In this document: positions 13,738 to 25,200 of the stretch, in pieces | Numbering within the stretch: the first letter of the stretch is position 1 | Layout of the letters: each line of letters begins with the position of its first letter | Assembly (NCBI GenBank): GCA_037953625.1 | Contig: CM075652.1 | Span: 56,599,501-56,663,500, forward strand | Origin: Crotalaria pallida | Taxonomy: Eukaryota; Streptophyta; Magnoliopsida; Fabales; Fabaceae | Length of the DNA: 64,000 bases | Direction of reading: 5' to 3' | Program-made: the position numbers and the translations under genes | The notes under the pieces: generated by a model | The model's database searches: none | What the model was told of the DNA's origin: nothing | The model's input: the letters and a program-made list of their open reading frames with translations, nothing else

Positions 13738-14132
13738 TCAATTTTGCATTTCATCCTTGCAAAGTTCAAAATTTTGAAATTCTTTCTCCATACATTTGGT
13801 TCTGTTAAGTGCTTACGTGGTAGGTAAAAGTTCACATCAGCATTGCCATGATACCTATCACATGTATCACGTATGACAGATGAGTTTTTTTTTTAATATT
13901 CGATGAATATAGGGAATATAAAAAAAAATCCATAGTGATGAAAATGTATATATGTATTTACCCAGTATTTATCAAATATAAAAAAAATATTAAAAAAATC
14001 CATATGTCACAAGTGATACATAAGGCAGCACTGATGTAAACTTTTATCTGTCACGTCAGTATCTGATGAGATCAGTTAGACAAAAGGACTAATTCTAAAA
14101 TTTTAAACTTTGTAAAGATTAAAACCTTGAAA
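13738..14132. repeat. Foldback MITE with long terminal inverted repeats
   Basis: The first and last roughly 110 bases are imperfect inverted copies. The left arm runs CATTTCATCCTTGCAAAGTT, then TTCTGTTAAGTGCTTACGTG, then AAAAGTTCACATCAGCA. The reverse complement of the right arm gives the same series of blocks in the same order (CAAAGTTTAAAATTTTAGAA, GACGTGACAGATAAAAGTTT, ACATCAG). There is no coding capacity. Long inverted arms suggest a Mutator-type MITE, but the exact ends and target duplication were not fixed. Confidence 0.
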
Positions 14133-15636
14133 AAAAAATGCAGGGTTTAAATTTAAAATTAACTTGTTTTTAATTTTCAGAATCGAGGAGTCTAGCTACG
14201 CCTCTTACAATAATTAAAATTAAAATTAAAGTCAAACATACATATACCTCCCCCACAAGGATAAAAGAATAGCGATTAAAATAGCAAATAAAAAGGACTG
14301 ATGAGTGAAAATTTATTAAGCGCTCAGTCAGTGGTAGCTGATGACCTGGAAATTGGTCCAGGTCACAGCCCATGGTGACAAAGGGATATGATGCATACAT
14401 GCACACAACAAAAGATACATATAGTGTGTGGTCAACAAAAATTTATAATGGCAAAAATGAGAAAAGAAGTACTTATAAATTCATGCAAAATATATATATT
14501 TTGCCGAAGTATCATATGCTAATGCTAGTTGGTCAAATGCAAGATAGTTAATGATGGTTTAGAACTATCTAGTGCACATGTAGGTTCGGTACATATATCA
14601 AACTTTTAATTCATTTTTAATTAACCAAAGAGCCTATTTGTGATTAAAAGTCTCACTTAAAGTCTAAATATTCCAATTCGTTATTTAAGAAGCCATTCCA
14701 TGTGGTTTCATTTGTTTATATATTTCTATATCTCTCTCTACCCCATTTAGTGGTTATATATTTTTCGATCTGATATGTATATAGGGTCAAACTGGTTTCA
14801 TATGATGCAATTAATAATGATTAGCATCTAATCCTTCAACCATGTTCTTCGTTTCCTTTAGCCAAACGGCTGGTCATGTTCTAAACATATTATATTCCCT
14901 TCTTCCTACTTCCTAGCTAGTTGAAATTTGTGTAATTAAATTATACCAAAAAATGTTGATGTATGTTGTTAAGTGGTTTATCATCTTTGCCGTTATGGTA
15001 GTTGTTTCGTTAGTTAATGGTTTTCTATGTTTACGAATATCGACGTTATAGATGATCCCTTTCATTGCAATTAAGATTTTGTTATTAATTATTCTAAGAA
15101 TAATGTATAAGCAGTTTAAAAATGCTAAGTTAATATTGAAAAACTTAAAAATTAACTCTTAATACTTTAAATATTTCGTTTCCTAAGTAAATTTTATATT
15201 TTTAATTTTATAAACATTTTGTTATGTGTTACGGCGGGTAGTGTATGGCAAAATCAAATGGGAGCAAATTAATTAAATAGTTGAAAATTGTAATTAATTT
15301 CTAACGTTCTAATTAACTATGCACTTGGTCAAAATATCCAACAGATTCGCATATATAGTCATACTTCTTTTTGGTGGGAGTATCTTTGTTGTTTTCACTG
15401 GTGTGACTTTGTCGTGTATTGGCTATGTCTTGTGCAATTTAAGTAAATAAAATGTAGTTTGTTTGAAACAATATACAATTTCTTGAGCATTACTTTCAGG
15501 TCTAAGAAATTATAGAAGAATACTATGAGAACAAGGACGATGGCTACTTATCTCTGACTGTTTGACTAGAATACCGACCATATTTATGAAGAGATATTAG
15601 AGCTTCGTATCTTAAAAGTATCTTAAAAGATACTAA
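14133..15636. other. Intergenic, no feature seen
   Basis: AT-rich non-coding sequence. The 78-codon minus-strand ORF at 14170-14406 has no recognisable domain. Confidence 0.
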
Positions 15637-16065
15637 CCATTAAAGGTATTTCTATCATGCAATCCAAAATTGGATGGTTGCTATGCAACCTTTTCTTAAA
15701 CTAATAAGAAGTTGCCACCTATGCTATGTAATTATTTGAAGTAGTTAAAATTAGTTTTTTGTAATTTAGTCCAACATAAAAAGTAAATTAAAAATTTAGT
15801 CCTTTGTACCTATAGACAAATTATAACTTTTAATTTTAAATTTAGTCACTTGCATTAAGCCTTTTTACACAAGTGACTAATTTTAACTACTTTTAATTTT
15901 TTTTTAAATTAAAAGTTATAATTTGCCTATAGGTACAAAGGACTAAATTTTTAATTTACTTTTTATGTTGAACTAAATTGTTAAAACCTAATTTTAACTA
16001 GGTTTAAGAAAAGGTTGCATAGCAACCATCCAATTTTGGATTGCATGATAGTAACTCCCATTAAA
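15637..16065. repeat. Foldback MITE with an 8-bp target-site duplication
   Basis: Nearly the whole element folds on itself: TATCATGCAATCCAAAATTG (15653 onward) is matched in reverse complement by the segment ending at 16050, and further blocks such as TTGCCTATAGGTACAAAGGA pair inward. The same CCATTAAA occurs at both sides (15637-15644 and 16058-16065). That places the element at 15645-16057 with imperfect ends (GGTATTTC and, inverted, GGAGTTAC). An 8-bp duplication would fit a hAT-type transposase, but the tips are not diagnostic. Confidence 0.
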
Positions 16066-16411
16066 TATGTGGTTTAGGCTATTTTATATAGATACGTTGG
16101 TGAGAGTTTAAGCTATTATTATTTGTAATAGGCTTAAGTATGTTTTGCTTTTTGAAAATTGACTGAGTTGTAATTTTAGTTTCTATTTTTTTTAGTGTTT
16201 ATATTTGAATGTTTCAAAAATTTGATTTTAGTCACTACTACTAATTATAATCTTAACAAAAATGAAACCAATTTCCCTCCTAACATAATTCTTTTAGTTA
16301 GATAATGTATACAGTATATTCACACAATATATAATACTTCATCTATCATATATATTTTTACCAAAAAAAAATTATCATGCATGTTTGTGTTGTTGATGAA
16401 AGGACTCTTAA
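16066..16411. other. Intergenic, no feature seen
   Basis: AT-rich sequence between the MITE and the SINE target duplication. Nothing recognisable. Confidence 0.
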
Positions 16412-16576
16412 AAATATCTCATCAACGGGGTTGACTCAAGTGGTGAGATGCTTCCAACTTGAGAACTTGAGAATGGGGTTTGAGACTAAGAAGTCTCGGG
16501 TTCGATTCACGGTTAACACATTTTGCTGGGATAGGCATATGAACGCGACCTCGTGCAGGATTAGTCTCAAGGATTC
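16412..16576 (+). mobile_element. SINE, 5' part (split by the copia element)
   Basis: The target duplication AAATATCTCAT (16412-16422) is followed by a tRNA-like head with an A box (TTGACTCAAGTGGTGAGA) and B box (GGGTTCGATTC). The body then stops at GGATTAGTCTCAAGGATTC, where the copia LTR begins. The continuation and the second duplication are at 33523-33571, about 17 kb away. The combined SINE body is about 190 bp, a normal length for plant SINEs. Confidence 0.
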
Positions 16577-16805
16577 TATAAAGACTTCACGTTTGTATTG
16601 ATTAATTCAGTACATACAACATACACAGGAAAGGCTATTTAAATACATGAATATACAGTAACTGATGCCTATACTATAGGAAAAGATAATAACAAAGAAT
16701 AGAGAAGTGAGGAGCTGCTAAACTACATTCGGTTGGCATGGAATGAGGAGTAGATAGGCTCAAGGACTTGGTCTCCTTTCCTTCTGTTACGTTAGTACAC
16801 CCACA
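16577..16805 (-). repeat. 3' LTR of the outer copia element
   Basis: It matches 33293-33522 closely, with scattered substitutions. Read on the minus strand it starts TGTGGGTGTACTAACG and ends CTTTATA. The polypurine tract abuts it at 16806. Confidence 0.
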
Positions 16806-16815
16806 CGCCCCTCAA
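16806..16815 (-). promoter_or_regulatory. Polypurine tract of the outer copia element
   Basis: On the minus strand the sequence TTGAGGGGCG directly precedes the 3' LTR start. This is the expected place and composition for the plus-strand primer. Confidence 0.
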
Positions 16816-18068
16816 GATGGTGGAGGCACAGACAACACCAATCTTGTCAGTGAGGAAGTTGTGGCGCAAAGTGGATAAGGGCTTTGTGAGTAAGTCATCA
16901 AGTTGATGACTTGATGGAATATGAAGCACATGAATTTTCTTGGCTGCAACTAGTTCGCGAATAAAGTGATAAGCAATTGCTAAATGCTTCATTTGGGAAT
17001 GAAACACAGGATTTGCACAAAGATAAGTGGCACCAATGTTGTCGGAGTAAATTGTAGGTTGCTTAATGAGAGGAAAGTGGAGTTCACTGAGCACTTGCTG
17101 CAGCCATAATAACTCATCAGCCGTGGTTCCAATGGTGCGGTATTCAGCCTCAGTGGAAGGTTTTGCAACAGAATTCTGCTTTTTGCAAGACCAAGAGATT
17201 GCATTGGGTCCTTAGTAAATTAGGTACGCAGTAGTGGAGCAACGATAAGTAGTATAACCTGCCCAGTCAGCATCACAGAACGCATTTAATTGAAGATTAG
17301 AATCACGATGTAAGTGGAGACCATGGGCAATTGTTCCTTTGAGATAACGAAGAACTCTTTTGACAGCCTTCATATGAATTTCAATTGGGGCAGCCATAAA
17401 CTGAGAGAGTTTGCTAACAGAGAAGGAGACATCAGGACGCGTCAAGGATAAGTATTTAAGGGAATCGACAATTCTGCGATACTCAGAGGCATTACATGAA
17501 GAAACATCAGAGATAGCAGATAAGGAGCATGTAGTGCTTATAGGAGTGGAAACCGGTTTAGCATCATGCATACTGGTGGAATGAAGGAGATCACGAAAAT
17601 AGTGGTGTTGTGTCAAAAATAGACCTGTTTGAGTTGGAATAATCTCAACGCCAAGAAAATGGCTAGGGGTACCAAGGTCCTTTAAAGAAAATCGATCCGC
17701 CAAAGCAAGTTGAAACTTAGACAGAAATTGCATATTGTTACCAGTAAGTAATAGATCGTCGACATAGACTAAAAAATATGCAATAGTTTCATGCTAATTA
17801 TAGACAAACAAAGAAGTGTCGGACCTGGAGTTGGTGAAGCCATACTCAAGTAGAAAGCCGCAAAGTGCAGTGTACTAGGCACGCAGGGCTTGTTTGAGTC
17901 CATATAGAGATTTGTGAAGCTTGCATACATAATTAGGGAACTGCGGGTGAACGAATTGAAGCCAGGGGGCTGAGACATGTAGAGATCTTCAGTGATGGTG
18001 TCGTGCAAGAAGGCATTGTTAACGTCAATTTGTCGCAAGGACCAGCCACGAGATAAGGCAATACATAG
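16812..18068 (-). pseudogene. Outer copia pol, C-terminal half (reverse transcriptase end and RNase H)
   Basis: The reading resumes exactly at the Sirevirus junction with ALSRGWSLRQIDVNNAFLHD of the reverse transcriptase. The catalytic YVDD lies near 17755-17766 (minus). RNase H follows with CDADWAGYTTYRCST (near 17260) and, in another frame, the conserved YSDNIGATYL and LLTKPLS blocks (near 16.87-17.05 kb). At least two frame changes and several stops interrupt it, so it is a pseudogene. The N-terminal part of the same protein is at 28772-31526. Confidence 0.
18064..18068. repeat. Target-site duplication CATAG (left) of the Sirevirus
   Basis: CATAG immediately precedes the LTR at 18069. The same five bases follow the other LTR at 28767-28771. 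Removing the element and one copy restores an open reverse transcriptase frame across the junction. Confidence 0.
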
Positions 18069-19578
18069 TGTTGGAAACCAACAAGCGGGCTTAGCAATTA
18101 CTAGAGGGGGTGAATAGTAATATGGAAGCAACAGTGACTAATTTTCGGTGCAATTAAAAGATAATTGATCAAAAGCTTGTTTTTCTGAAACTGGGCAATT
18201 TACTCGAGTGAAATGAAGAACACTCGAGTGAAAGTCCACGAAATACTCGAGTGAATTGAAAAACACTCGAGTGTTTATGCAGAACAGAAAGGAGCGGTTT
18301 TAGAGAAATTTAGCAAAATGATTCAATTTCTTAAAGACTAATCCAGGGCAGATATAAATCAAAGTAGAGGGCAATTAAACTAAGTTAAAACAAGTTGAAA
18401 ACAAGTTAATTGCAACCAATTGCTACTAGAATTATAAAAGCCCCTTTCTAGAGAACTTAGGGTTTGGTTTTACTTGAAAACTAAGAAAGCTATAAAAGAG
18501 AGAGACAACATCAATTTTATCCTGGTTCACACTCAATATAGAGTGCTAATCCAGTCCCCCTAATCAACTTAGGAGTTTCTACTAGTAATCAAATTGTTAG
18601 AAATTACAAGGATAAATTGAGATTCCTCACTCAATCCTAACCCTTTTCAAGAGTGTACCAAACTCTTGAAATTTCTACCCCAACTTGATTTGGTGATGAA
18701 GAGTCCCTTCTTCTTAAGCTCCTTGGAACCTCCAAGATCCCACCAAGCTAAGAATCCTCTTAGTCTTTGTGCTTGAGAACCTCCCAAGACTTGAGAACCT
18801 CCCAAGACTTGAGAACTTGGATACCTCACCAAGATTTTCTAAACAAGCTAAAGTGTTTGAGTGTTTGAGAATTTTACAACAAATAATTCTCTTACAAATG
18901 AAGTACACTCTCTTAACTCACTAAGACAAATAATAAAGATGAATGCTTGGTTGAGTTTAGAGAGAGAAAAATGATTTTAACACTTGAGAGAGAGAGAATC
19001 AATGATAGAAATGTAAGCTTGTTCACCTTGGATAATGGCCACTATTCAGAATATAAGTGAGGGGACAAAAGGGAAGGAAAAACCAAGTTATTCTTCCTTT
19101 TTGTCCTCTTCTAACGTTTAAAAAATTTATGTCAGACCTAAATCACTCGAGTCTTTTTGGAAACACTCGAGTGTTTTGTGGTCAACTCTGATAATGTTGC
19201 CTTTTTACTTTATCCAACGGCTATATTACTGAAAATTCATAAATCACTCGAGTGAATTGAGAATCACTCGAGTGAATTGGTCAATGTTGGAAAAATTAAG
19301 TTTTCTAACATTGTTTTCAATTCTCTTCTCAAGTCTGATTGGTTTTAATCTCAACCTTTCATGCATGAATATTATTTGACCTTATGTGAGAATAAAAACC
19401 TAAACTACCCACTCTCATAAATAAAATAAAATACATTAAGAATAAATGAGAATGAATAATTAAACTAAGCACTTGATCTTCTTTATTGTTGGGCTTGCAT
19501 TCTTCAAATTAAGTTCATAATTTAATTACATTGTCATCAGCAAAATTAATCCACCTTAATCGGAGATTTGATTTTACA
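18069..19578 (-). repeat. 3' LTR of the Sirevirus
   Basis: It runs from TGTTGGAAACC (18069) to TTTTACA (19578) on the plus strand. It carries two clusters of the palindrome ACTCGAGT, near 18190-18265 and 19140-19280. Against the other LTR I see few substitutions, plus small tandem gains such as a doubled ACTTGAGAACCTCCCAAG block near 18780-18810. Confidence 0.
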
Positions 19579-19598
19579 ATCTCCCCCTTTTTGATGAT
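19579..19598 (-). promoter_or_regulatory. Polypurine tract of the Sirevirus
   Basis: On the minus strand AAAAAGGGGGAGAT ends exactly where the 3' LTR begins. It should prime plus-strand DNA synthesis. Two further G-rich tracts lie upstream in the element, at about 19629-19637 and 19807-19818. Confidence 0.
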
Positions 19599-20143
19599 GA
19601 CAAAATAATTAAACTTCTAGCACTTGAGAGCTCCCCCTCAATCTAGGAACCTTTTTAACCTGTACAATCCAGAAAATGCCAAGCACAACGTAATACAATA
19701 ATAATCATAATCAAGTGCTCATCGGTATCAGAGTAAGAGCATATATCATCAGAGTGTAAACAAGAAAGCGGAAAAAAAATATGCTCTTTTCTCTTTAATC
19801 TCCTTTCTCCCCCTTTTTGTCATGATCAAAAAGATAACATTTTGGAAACAAGGTGGAGAATGAAGGATACCAATAAGAAAACTTTCCCTTAAGAGTAAAT
19901 AAGAAGCAAAATATGACTATGAAGCAATAAAAAAAACTTTAAAGAACATGAAAACCATGAAGAAAACATGATTAATGCATAAATATCATAAATCCATCAT
20001 TCCACACACCATCCATAGACCATGAAACATGAGTTTTAAACAAAGTACATCCAACTCCAAAAACAGCAAAATACTCAAAAGTTTCAACATAGCTAAAAAT
20101 AAAGTCATAGACATAAAAAGTAGTGCAAAGGAACATCATGGAC
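19599..20143 (-). other. Sirevirus non-coding tail between the env-like ORF and the 3' LTR
   Basis: No coding content is seen. It holds the two extra polypurine-like tracts, including AAAAAGGGGGAGAAAGG on the minus strand at about 19803-19819. Repeated tracts before the 3' LTR are, from memory, a reported Sirevirus trait. Confidence 0.
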
Positions 20144-21532
20144 TCAAGAGGGTGGTGGTTGCTGATCATCATCACGATGATAGGGCTGGAATCTCCCAAG
20201 AGCTGACAGAATCTGACTAAGATCGGAGCGCACATGTCCAAAGTTCGCATCCACACTAGCAGAATGGGCATCAAGCCTACCATGAAGAGCTGAGTGCTGG
20301 ATGTCCATATGAGTCCTCATATCAAACATAGTTGCACGCTGCTCTTGGAGTTGATTGTCAATAGCATCCAAGCGCCCATCAATGCGATCAAATCTCCCAG
20401 TCAAATAGGTCCTAAAGTCCTGAGCTTCATGAGCCAATGAGGCAAACCTCCCATCAAAACCATCCATTCGCTCATCCATATATACCCTGTGCTCTACAAA
20501 TGTGGTGTTCCAGGACCCCGGCATATCAAAGTTGATCTCATCAGTAGGATCATCCTGGGGCACACTACCACTCCCTCTGGCCTGCTGATCGAAAGCGGCC
20601 TGCTCCTCCTCCAACTGCTGAGGGTCAACGCCTAGCTGATCTGCAGCCTGCTGAACATTGCCCTGACCTCTCAGAGCAGCTGCTTCATCAAAGTATAAAC
20701 ATCGATTACCGAAGTATTCGATGTCCATCTTACCCAAAGAGTTGTCAGAAAAGGCATGGATTTTTGCAGGAAGACGAACGACAGGCTCCTTTTCCGAAAT
20801 AGGAATCTCAAAGTGCTGAAGAAGCCTGCAGACATGCATCGGGTAAGGTAGGTTTTGCTTAGGTTTGGAGTCGGAGGCTTGTTTCATTCTAGCAAGGATA
20901 ATGGAGGCCCAATTCAAGACATTTCCATTAAGAATGGCATCCATAACACGAAGCTCAATTTGAATTGGGCGGGAGTAGTTTGGAGATGTTTGGGGTAACA
21001 GGATATGACTAATGAGATAGTGGAGGACTCTATTGTTGGCAGTCATTTGGTTTTCTTTCTTCTCGCCTTTGAGATATACACGATCGGGGCAGAGCAAGTT
21101 TCGAAAAATTGGGTCAACATCTCCTTTAGATGTGCCCTCGCTCGATCGTGACAACCCAAAGACTTGGAATAAAGCCCTAGGGGTAACCTCAAATCGTTGT
21201 CCTAACACAGAGGTCTCATATGAGTTTCCATTTTGCCTAAAGTTTGCATAAAATTGCCTAACTAACCTAATGTAGATAGGGCCATTATATGATAGGAAAC
21301 CCATGAGTTTTTGAGTTTTAAGGGCATTGACAAAGGGGAAACCTCTACTAAGGTGATAAGCTTCACTTACCCAAGATTGTGTTGCATAATCATTAGAAGC
21401 AAATTTTCTTTCCCTTTCAATGCAATTTGCCCTTTGATAGAAATCATCTTCCTCCTCTTCAATTGGTTGAGGTTCCTCCACCCTTGGCTTTTTCCCTTTT
21501 CTTCTATTGTCCGAAGATGAAGCCATTTGCAC
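20144..21532 (-). CDS. Env-like ORF of the Sirevirus (462 codons, putative plant transposon protein)
   Basis: It is a single open frame on the same strand as gag and pol, about 0.77 kb downstream of pol: the position of the env-like ORF of SIRE1-type elements. The first Met (21532) is followed by a second two codons later (MASSSDNRRKGKKPRVEE), and either could start. Residues about 1-25 are basic, then acidic. Residues about 40-290 form a folded region (YNGPIYIRLVRQFYANFR, GQRFEVTPRALFQVFGL, NRVLHYLISHILLPQTS) of the kind grouped as a putative plant transposon protein family. Residues about 345-445 are a long heptad-like coiled coil (FDGRF, FDRIDGRLDAIDNQL, HGRLDAHSASVDANF). I see no signal peptide and no membrane segment, so an envelope role is not supported. 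A structural or nucleic-acid-binding role is as likely. Confidence 0.
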   Translation of the reverse strand: MQMASSSDNRRKGKKPRVEEPQPIEEEEDDFYQRANCIERERKFASNDYATQSWVSEAYHLSRGFPFVNALKTQKLMGFLSYNGPIYIRLVRQFYANFRQNGNSYETSVLGQRFEVTPRALFQVFGLSRSSEGTSKGDVDPIFRNLLCPDRVYLKGEKKENQMTANNRVLHYLISHILLPQTSPNYSRPIQIELRVMDAILNGNVLNWASIILARMKQASDSKPKQNLPYPMHVCRLLQHFEIPISEKEPVVRLPAKIHAFSDNSLGKMDIEYFGNRCLYFDEAAALRGQGNVQQAADQLGVDPQQLEEEQAAFDQQARGSGSVPQDDPTDEINFDMPGSWNTTFVEHRVYMDERMDGFDGRFASLAHEAQDFRTYLTGRFDRIDGRLDAIDNQLQEQRATMFDMRTHMDIQHSALHGRLDAHSASVDANFGHVRSDLSQILSALGRFQPYHRDDDQQPPPS

Positions 21533-22297
21533 CTATAAGTGAAAAACTAGAAGAAATTTTGAGAAATTGGGGTTTTGGGGAGTTAGGGTTTTGGAAAGGG
21601 AATGATGGATTTGATGTGCAAAAGGTTGAATTTGATGTGAAATAGGGATGGGAATGAGTTTAGAAGATGAAATATGCTTGAAATATGAAAGAAATTTTAG
21701 TTTTGGGTGAGATTTGTGAAGATGGAAGTGAGAGAACAGAGAAAACTCGAGTGAAGAAAGAGATAAATTCGTGTAAAATGAAAAGAAAATCGCAGCAGTA
21801 GGCTATATCTGATGAATTCACTCGAGTGAATTTTAAAACACTCGCGTGTTTTTCAGAAAACCTGAAAAACACTCGCGTGAAATTGAATTCACTCGCGTGA
21901 TGGCCGAAAGAGGGATTTTCAGAAACTTTTAATTCACTCGAGTGAAATGGGATTCACTCGAGTGTCGGCCCAAAAGACTCGAGTCTTTTATAAAAGACTC
22001 GCGTGTTTTGCATCAGACCTGCTCAAAAACTTTTCCAATTAAAACTGATTTAATTTTGTATTACAATCACTCGAGTGATTTAAGAAACACTCGAGTGTTT
22101 TTATCAGTTATGCAGAAAAACACAGTTTTGAAACACAAAAACACAAAATTAAACACATGAAATGAAAACAACATATAGGAAACATAATCACACACAATTA
22201 AAGACATAAATTCATAACATCTCAAGGTAATTTCAAACAAGTATCATCACACACTAAATTTAGACATACTTGGTGATTTTCAAATGGCACAAATCAA
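21533..22297 (-). promoter_or_regulatory. Spacer between pol and the env-like ORF with a CACTCGAGTG/CACTCGCGTG palindrome array
   Basis: Between about 21745 and 22100 there are about eleven copies of ACTCGAGT or its variant ACTCGCGT, most inside the longer palindromes CACTCGAGTG or AGACTCGAGTCT. There is no ORF here. The same motif recurs eight times in each LTR. Function is unknown. Its position before the env-like ORF would suit a promoter or a site bound by a palindrome-recognising protein (inference). Confidence 0.
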
Positions 22298-25200
22298 TTA
22301 GTTTATACTTGACTCCTCTAAAATACCAAGTTCCCTTTTTATATGATAGAAGGTATCCCTTGGCAATGGTTTTGTAAAAATGTCCGCTAATTGATTTGTG
22401 GTACTTACAAATTCAATTGTGAAATCACCCTTTTGAACATGATCCCTTAGGAGATGATGTCTAATTTCAATGTGTTTAGTCCTTGAGTGATATACCGGAT
22501 TCTTAGTTAGATTGATGGCACTCGTGTTATCGCATTTTAATGGAACACTTTCTAATTTTAAACCAAAATCCGATAATTGTTGTTTCATCCACAAGAGTTG
22601 AGCACAACAACTACCGGCGGTGATATATTCCGCTTCGGCGGTGGAAAGAGCAACACAAGCTTGCTTTTTAGAAAACCATGACACTAATGAACTTCCCAAT
22701 AAGTGGCAAGTACCACTAGTGCTTTTGCGATCAAGCTTGCATCCCGCAAAGTCGGAATCCGAATAGCCAACTAAACTAAGACTAGCATCCCTAGGATACC
22801 ATAATCCGGTGTTAATTGTTCCTTTAAGATATTTAAAAATATGTTTAACTGCGGATAGGTGTGATTCTTTAGGATTTGCTTGAAAACAGGCACACATGCA
22901 TACACTAAACATAATATCCGGTCTAGACGCGGTAAGATATACAAGACTACCTATCATGCCTCTATATTTACTTACATCAACCGGTTTACCTTTGTCATCC
23001 TTGTCTAGGTAGCATGTTGTGCTCATGGGAGTGTATGCTTCTTTGCATATGTCCATTCCGAATTTTCCAAGGAGCTCCTTGCAATATTTTCCTTGATGCA
23101 CAAAAATCCCCTCCTTGACTTGCTTGATTTGAAGTCCTAGGAAGAACTTGAGCTCCCCCATCATGGACATTTCAAATTCCTTTTTCATCAAATTAGAGAA
23201 CTTTCTACACAAGGACACGATAGTGGCACCAAAGATAATATCATCTACATATATTTGCACTAACAAGATGTCCTCTTTGGTTTTATGAATGAATAGGGTA
23301 TTATCAACCTTTCCTCTTTGAAAGTCATTTTCTAATAAAAAGGTACTTAATCGATCATACCAAGCTCTAGGAGCTTGTTTTAATCCATAAAGTGCCTTTT
23401 TCAATTTATAAACATGGTTTGGAAACTCATGACTTTCAAAACCGGGTGGTTTCTTAACATACACTTCTTCATTTATGAAACCATTCAAGAAAGCACTCTT
23501 GACATCCATTTGATAAAAAGTGAAATTCATAATTGATGCAAAGGCAAGCAAGATTCGGATTGCCTCAAGACGTGCAACCGGAGCAAAGGTCTCATCATAA
23601 TCAACACCTTCCTCTTGGTTGTACCCTTGGGCAACAAGTCTCGTTTTGTTTCTTATAATCAAACCGGATTCATCAAGTTTATTTCTATAAATCCATTTTA
23701 AACCAATTATGGTATGATCATCGGGTATAGGCACTAATTCCCAAACATCATTTCTAACAAATTGATTTAGCTCTTCTTGCATGGCCATAACCCAATGTTC
23801 ATCCATAATTGCTTCCTTAATTGAATTTGGTTCGATTTGAGAAACAAAGGAAACAAAATGACAAATGTTTTGAATTGACCTACGAGTTAATACTCCCTTT
23901 GAAAGATCTCCTATGACATTGTCAATAGGGTGAGCTTTCACCGTTTTCCAAGCCGAATCAAGTTCATCTTTGACTTCTCCTTCATCCTTTGATTTTTCCA
24001 TCTTTTTGTCAACATTTGAAATCTCAAGTCCATCATCACTACCCTCACATAAAACACTATGTTCTTTCGAAGACTCATTAAAAACAACATGTATAGATTC
24101 TTCAATAGTCATAGTTCGTTTATTATAAACTCTAAATGCTTTACTATGAGAAGAGTAACCCAAAAATATTCCCTCATCCGATTTAGAATCAAATTTTCCA
24201 AGTTGATCTTTTCCATTGTTTAAAATGTAGACTTTGCATCCAAAAACATGGAAATGGGATATATTGGGTTTTCTACCTTTGTAAAGCTCATAGGAGGTTT
24301 TCTTTATCATGGGCCTAATTAAAATTCTATTCATTACATAACAAGCCGTATTAACGGCATCGGCCCAAAAGTATTGAGGTACTTGAGAATCATTTAACAT
24401 GGTTCTAGCAAGTTCCTCTAGCACCCTATTTTTCCTCTCAACAACTCCATTTTGTTGTGGAGTTCTAGGTGCCGAATATTGGTGCTCAATTCCATGCTTA
24501 TCACAAAATCTATCAAATTTATAGTTTTCAAATTCACCTCCATGGTCGGTTCGAATTATAATCACTTTTTGGTTTACTTGGTTTTGTGCAAGCTTAATAT
24601 GGCGTTTAAAAGACTTGTAGGCCTCACTCTTAGCACTTAAAAATAATGTCCATGTAAATCTTGAAAAATCATCAACAATCACCAAGGCATAGTAGTTGCC
24701 ACCAAAGCGAAGGTCCAAACAAGTCCATATGAAGCATTTCCAATGGTCTTGTTGTGGACACATCATTTTTGGAACCAAAATGATTTTTAGTTTGTTTGCA
24801 CTTCTTGCAAGGAGTGCAATTTGTTTGCACTTCTTGCAAGGAGTGCAATCACCTTTAATTTGAAAATTGAGCTTTGGTAAACCAACTACTAAGTCTTTGG
24901 ATTGAAGTTTCTTAAGTTGATTTACATTAATGTGAGCGGTCCTACGATGCCATAACCAAGTATCACTTTCTTTGCTAATTAAACATTTTGAAACTAAAGA
25001 AGTGATATTATTCAATTCAACCATGTAAGTGTTATTAGACCTTTTTCCAACAAATTTGATAGATTCATCTTTGTCACTTTTTATGAGACAATGAGTAGAG
25101 GTAAATAATACATGGTTACCAATATCACATAATTGACTAATGCTCAAAAGATTATGTTCTAATCCTTGAACAAAAAGTACATTATCAATAACCAAGTTGG

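Noticed and set aside
14330..14370. Small hairpin TGACCTGG/CCAGGTCA
   Set aside because: An 8-base stem (13 with a bulge) is expected by chance at this scale. No context supports a function.
18190..18265. Possible CRISPR-like array of regular repeats
   Set aside because: The units are 8-10 base palindromes at irregular spacing inside a plant LTR. There are no repeats of CRISPR length and no cas genes.
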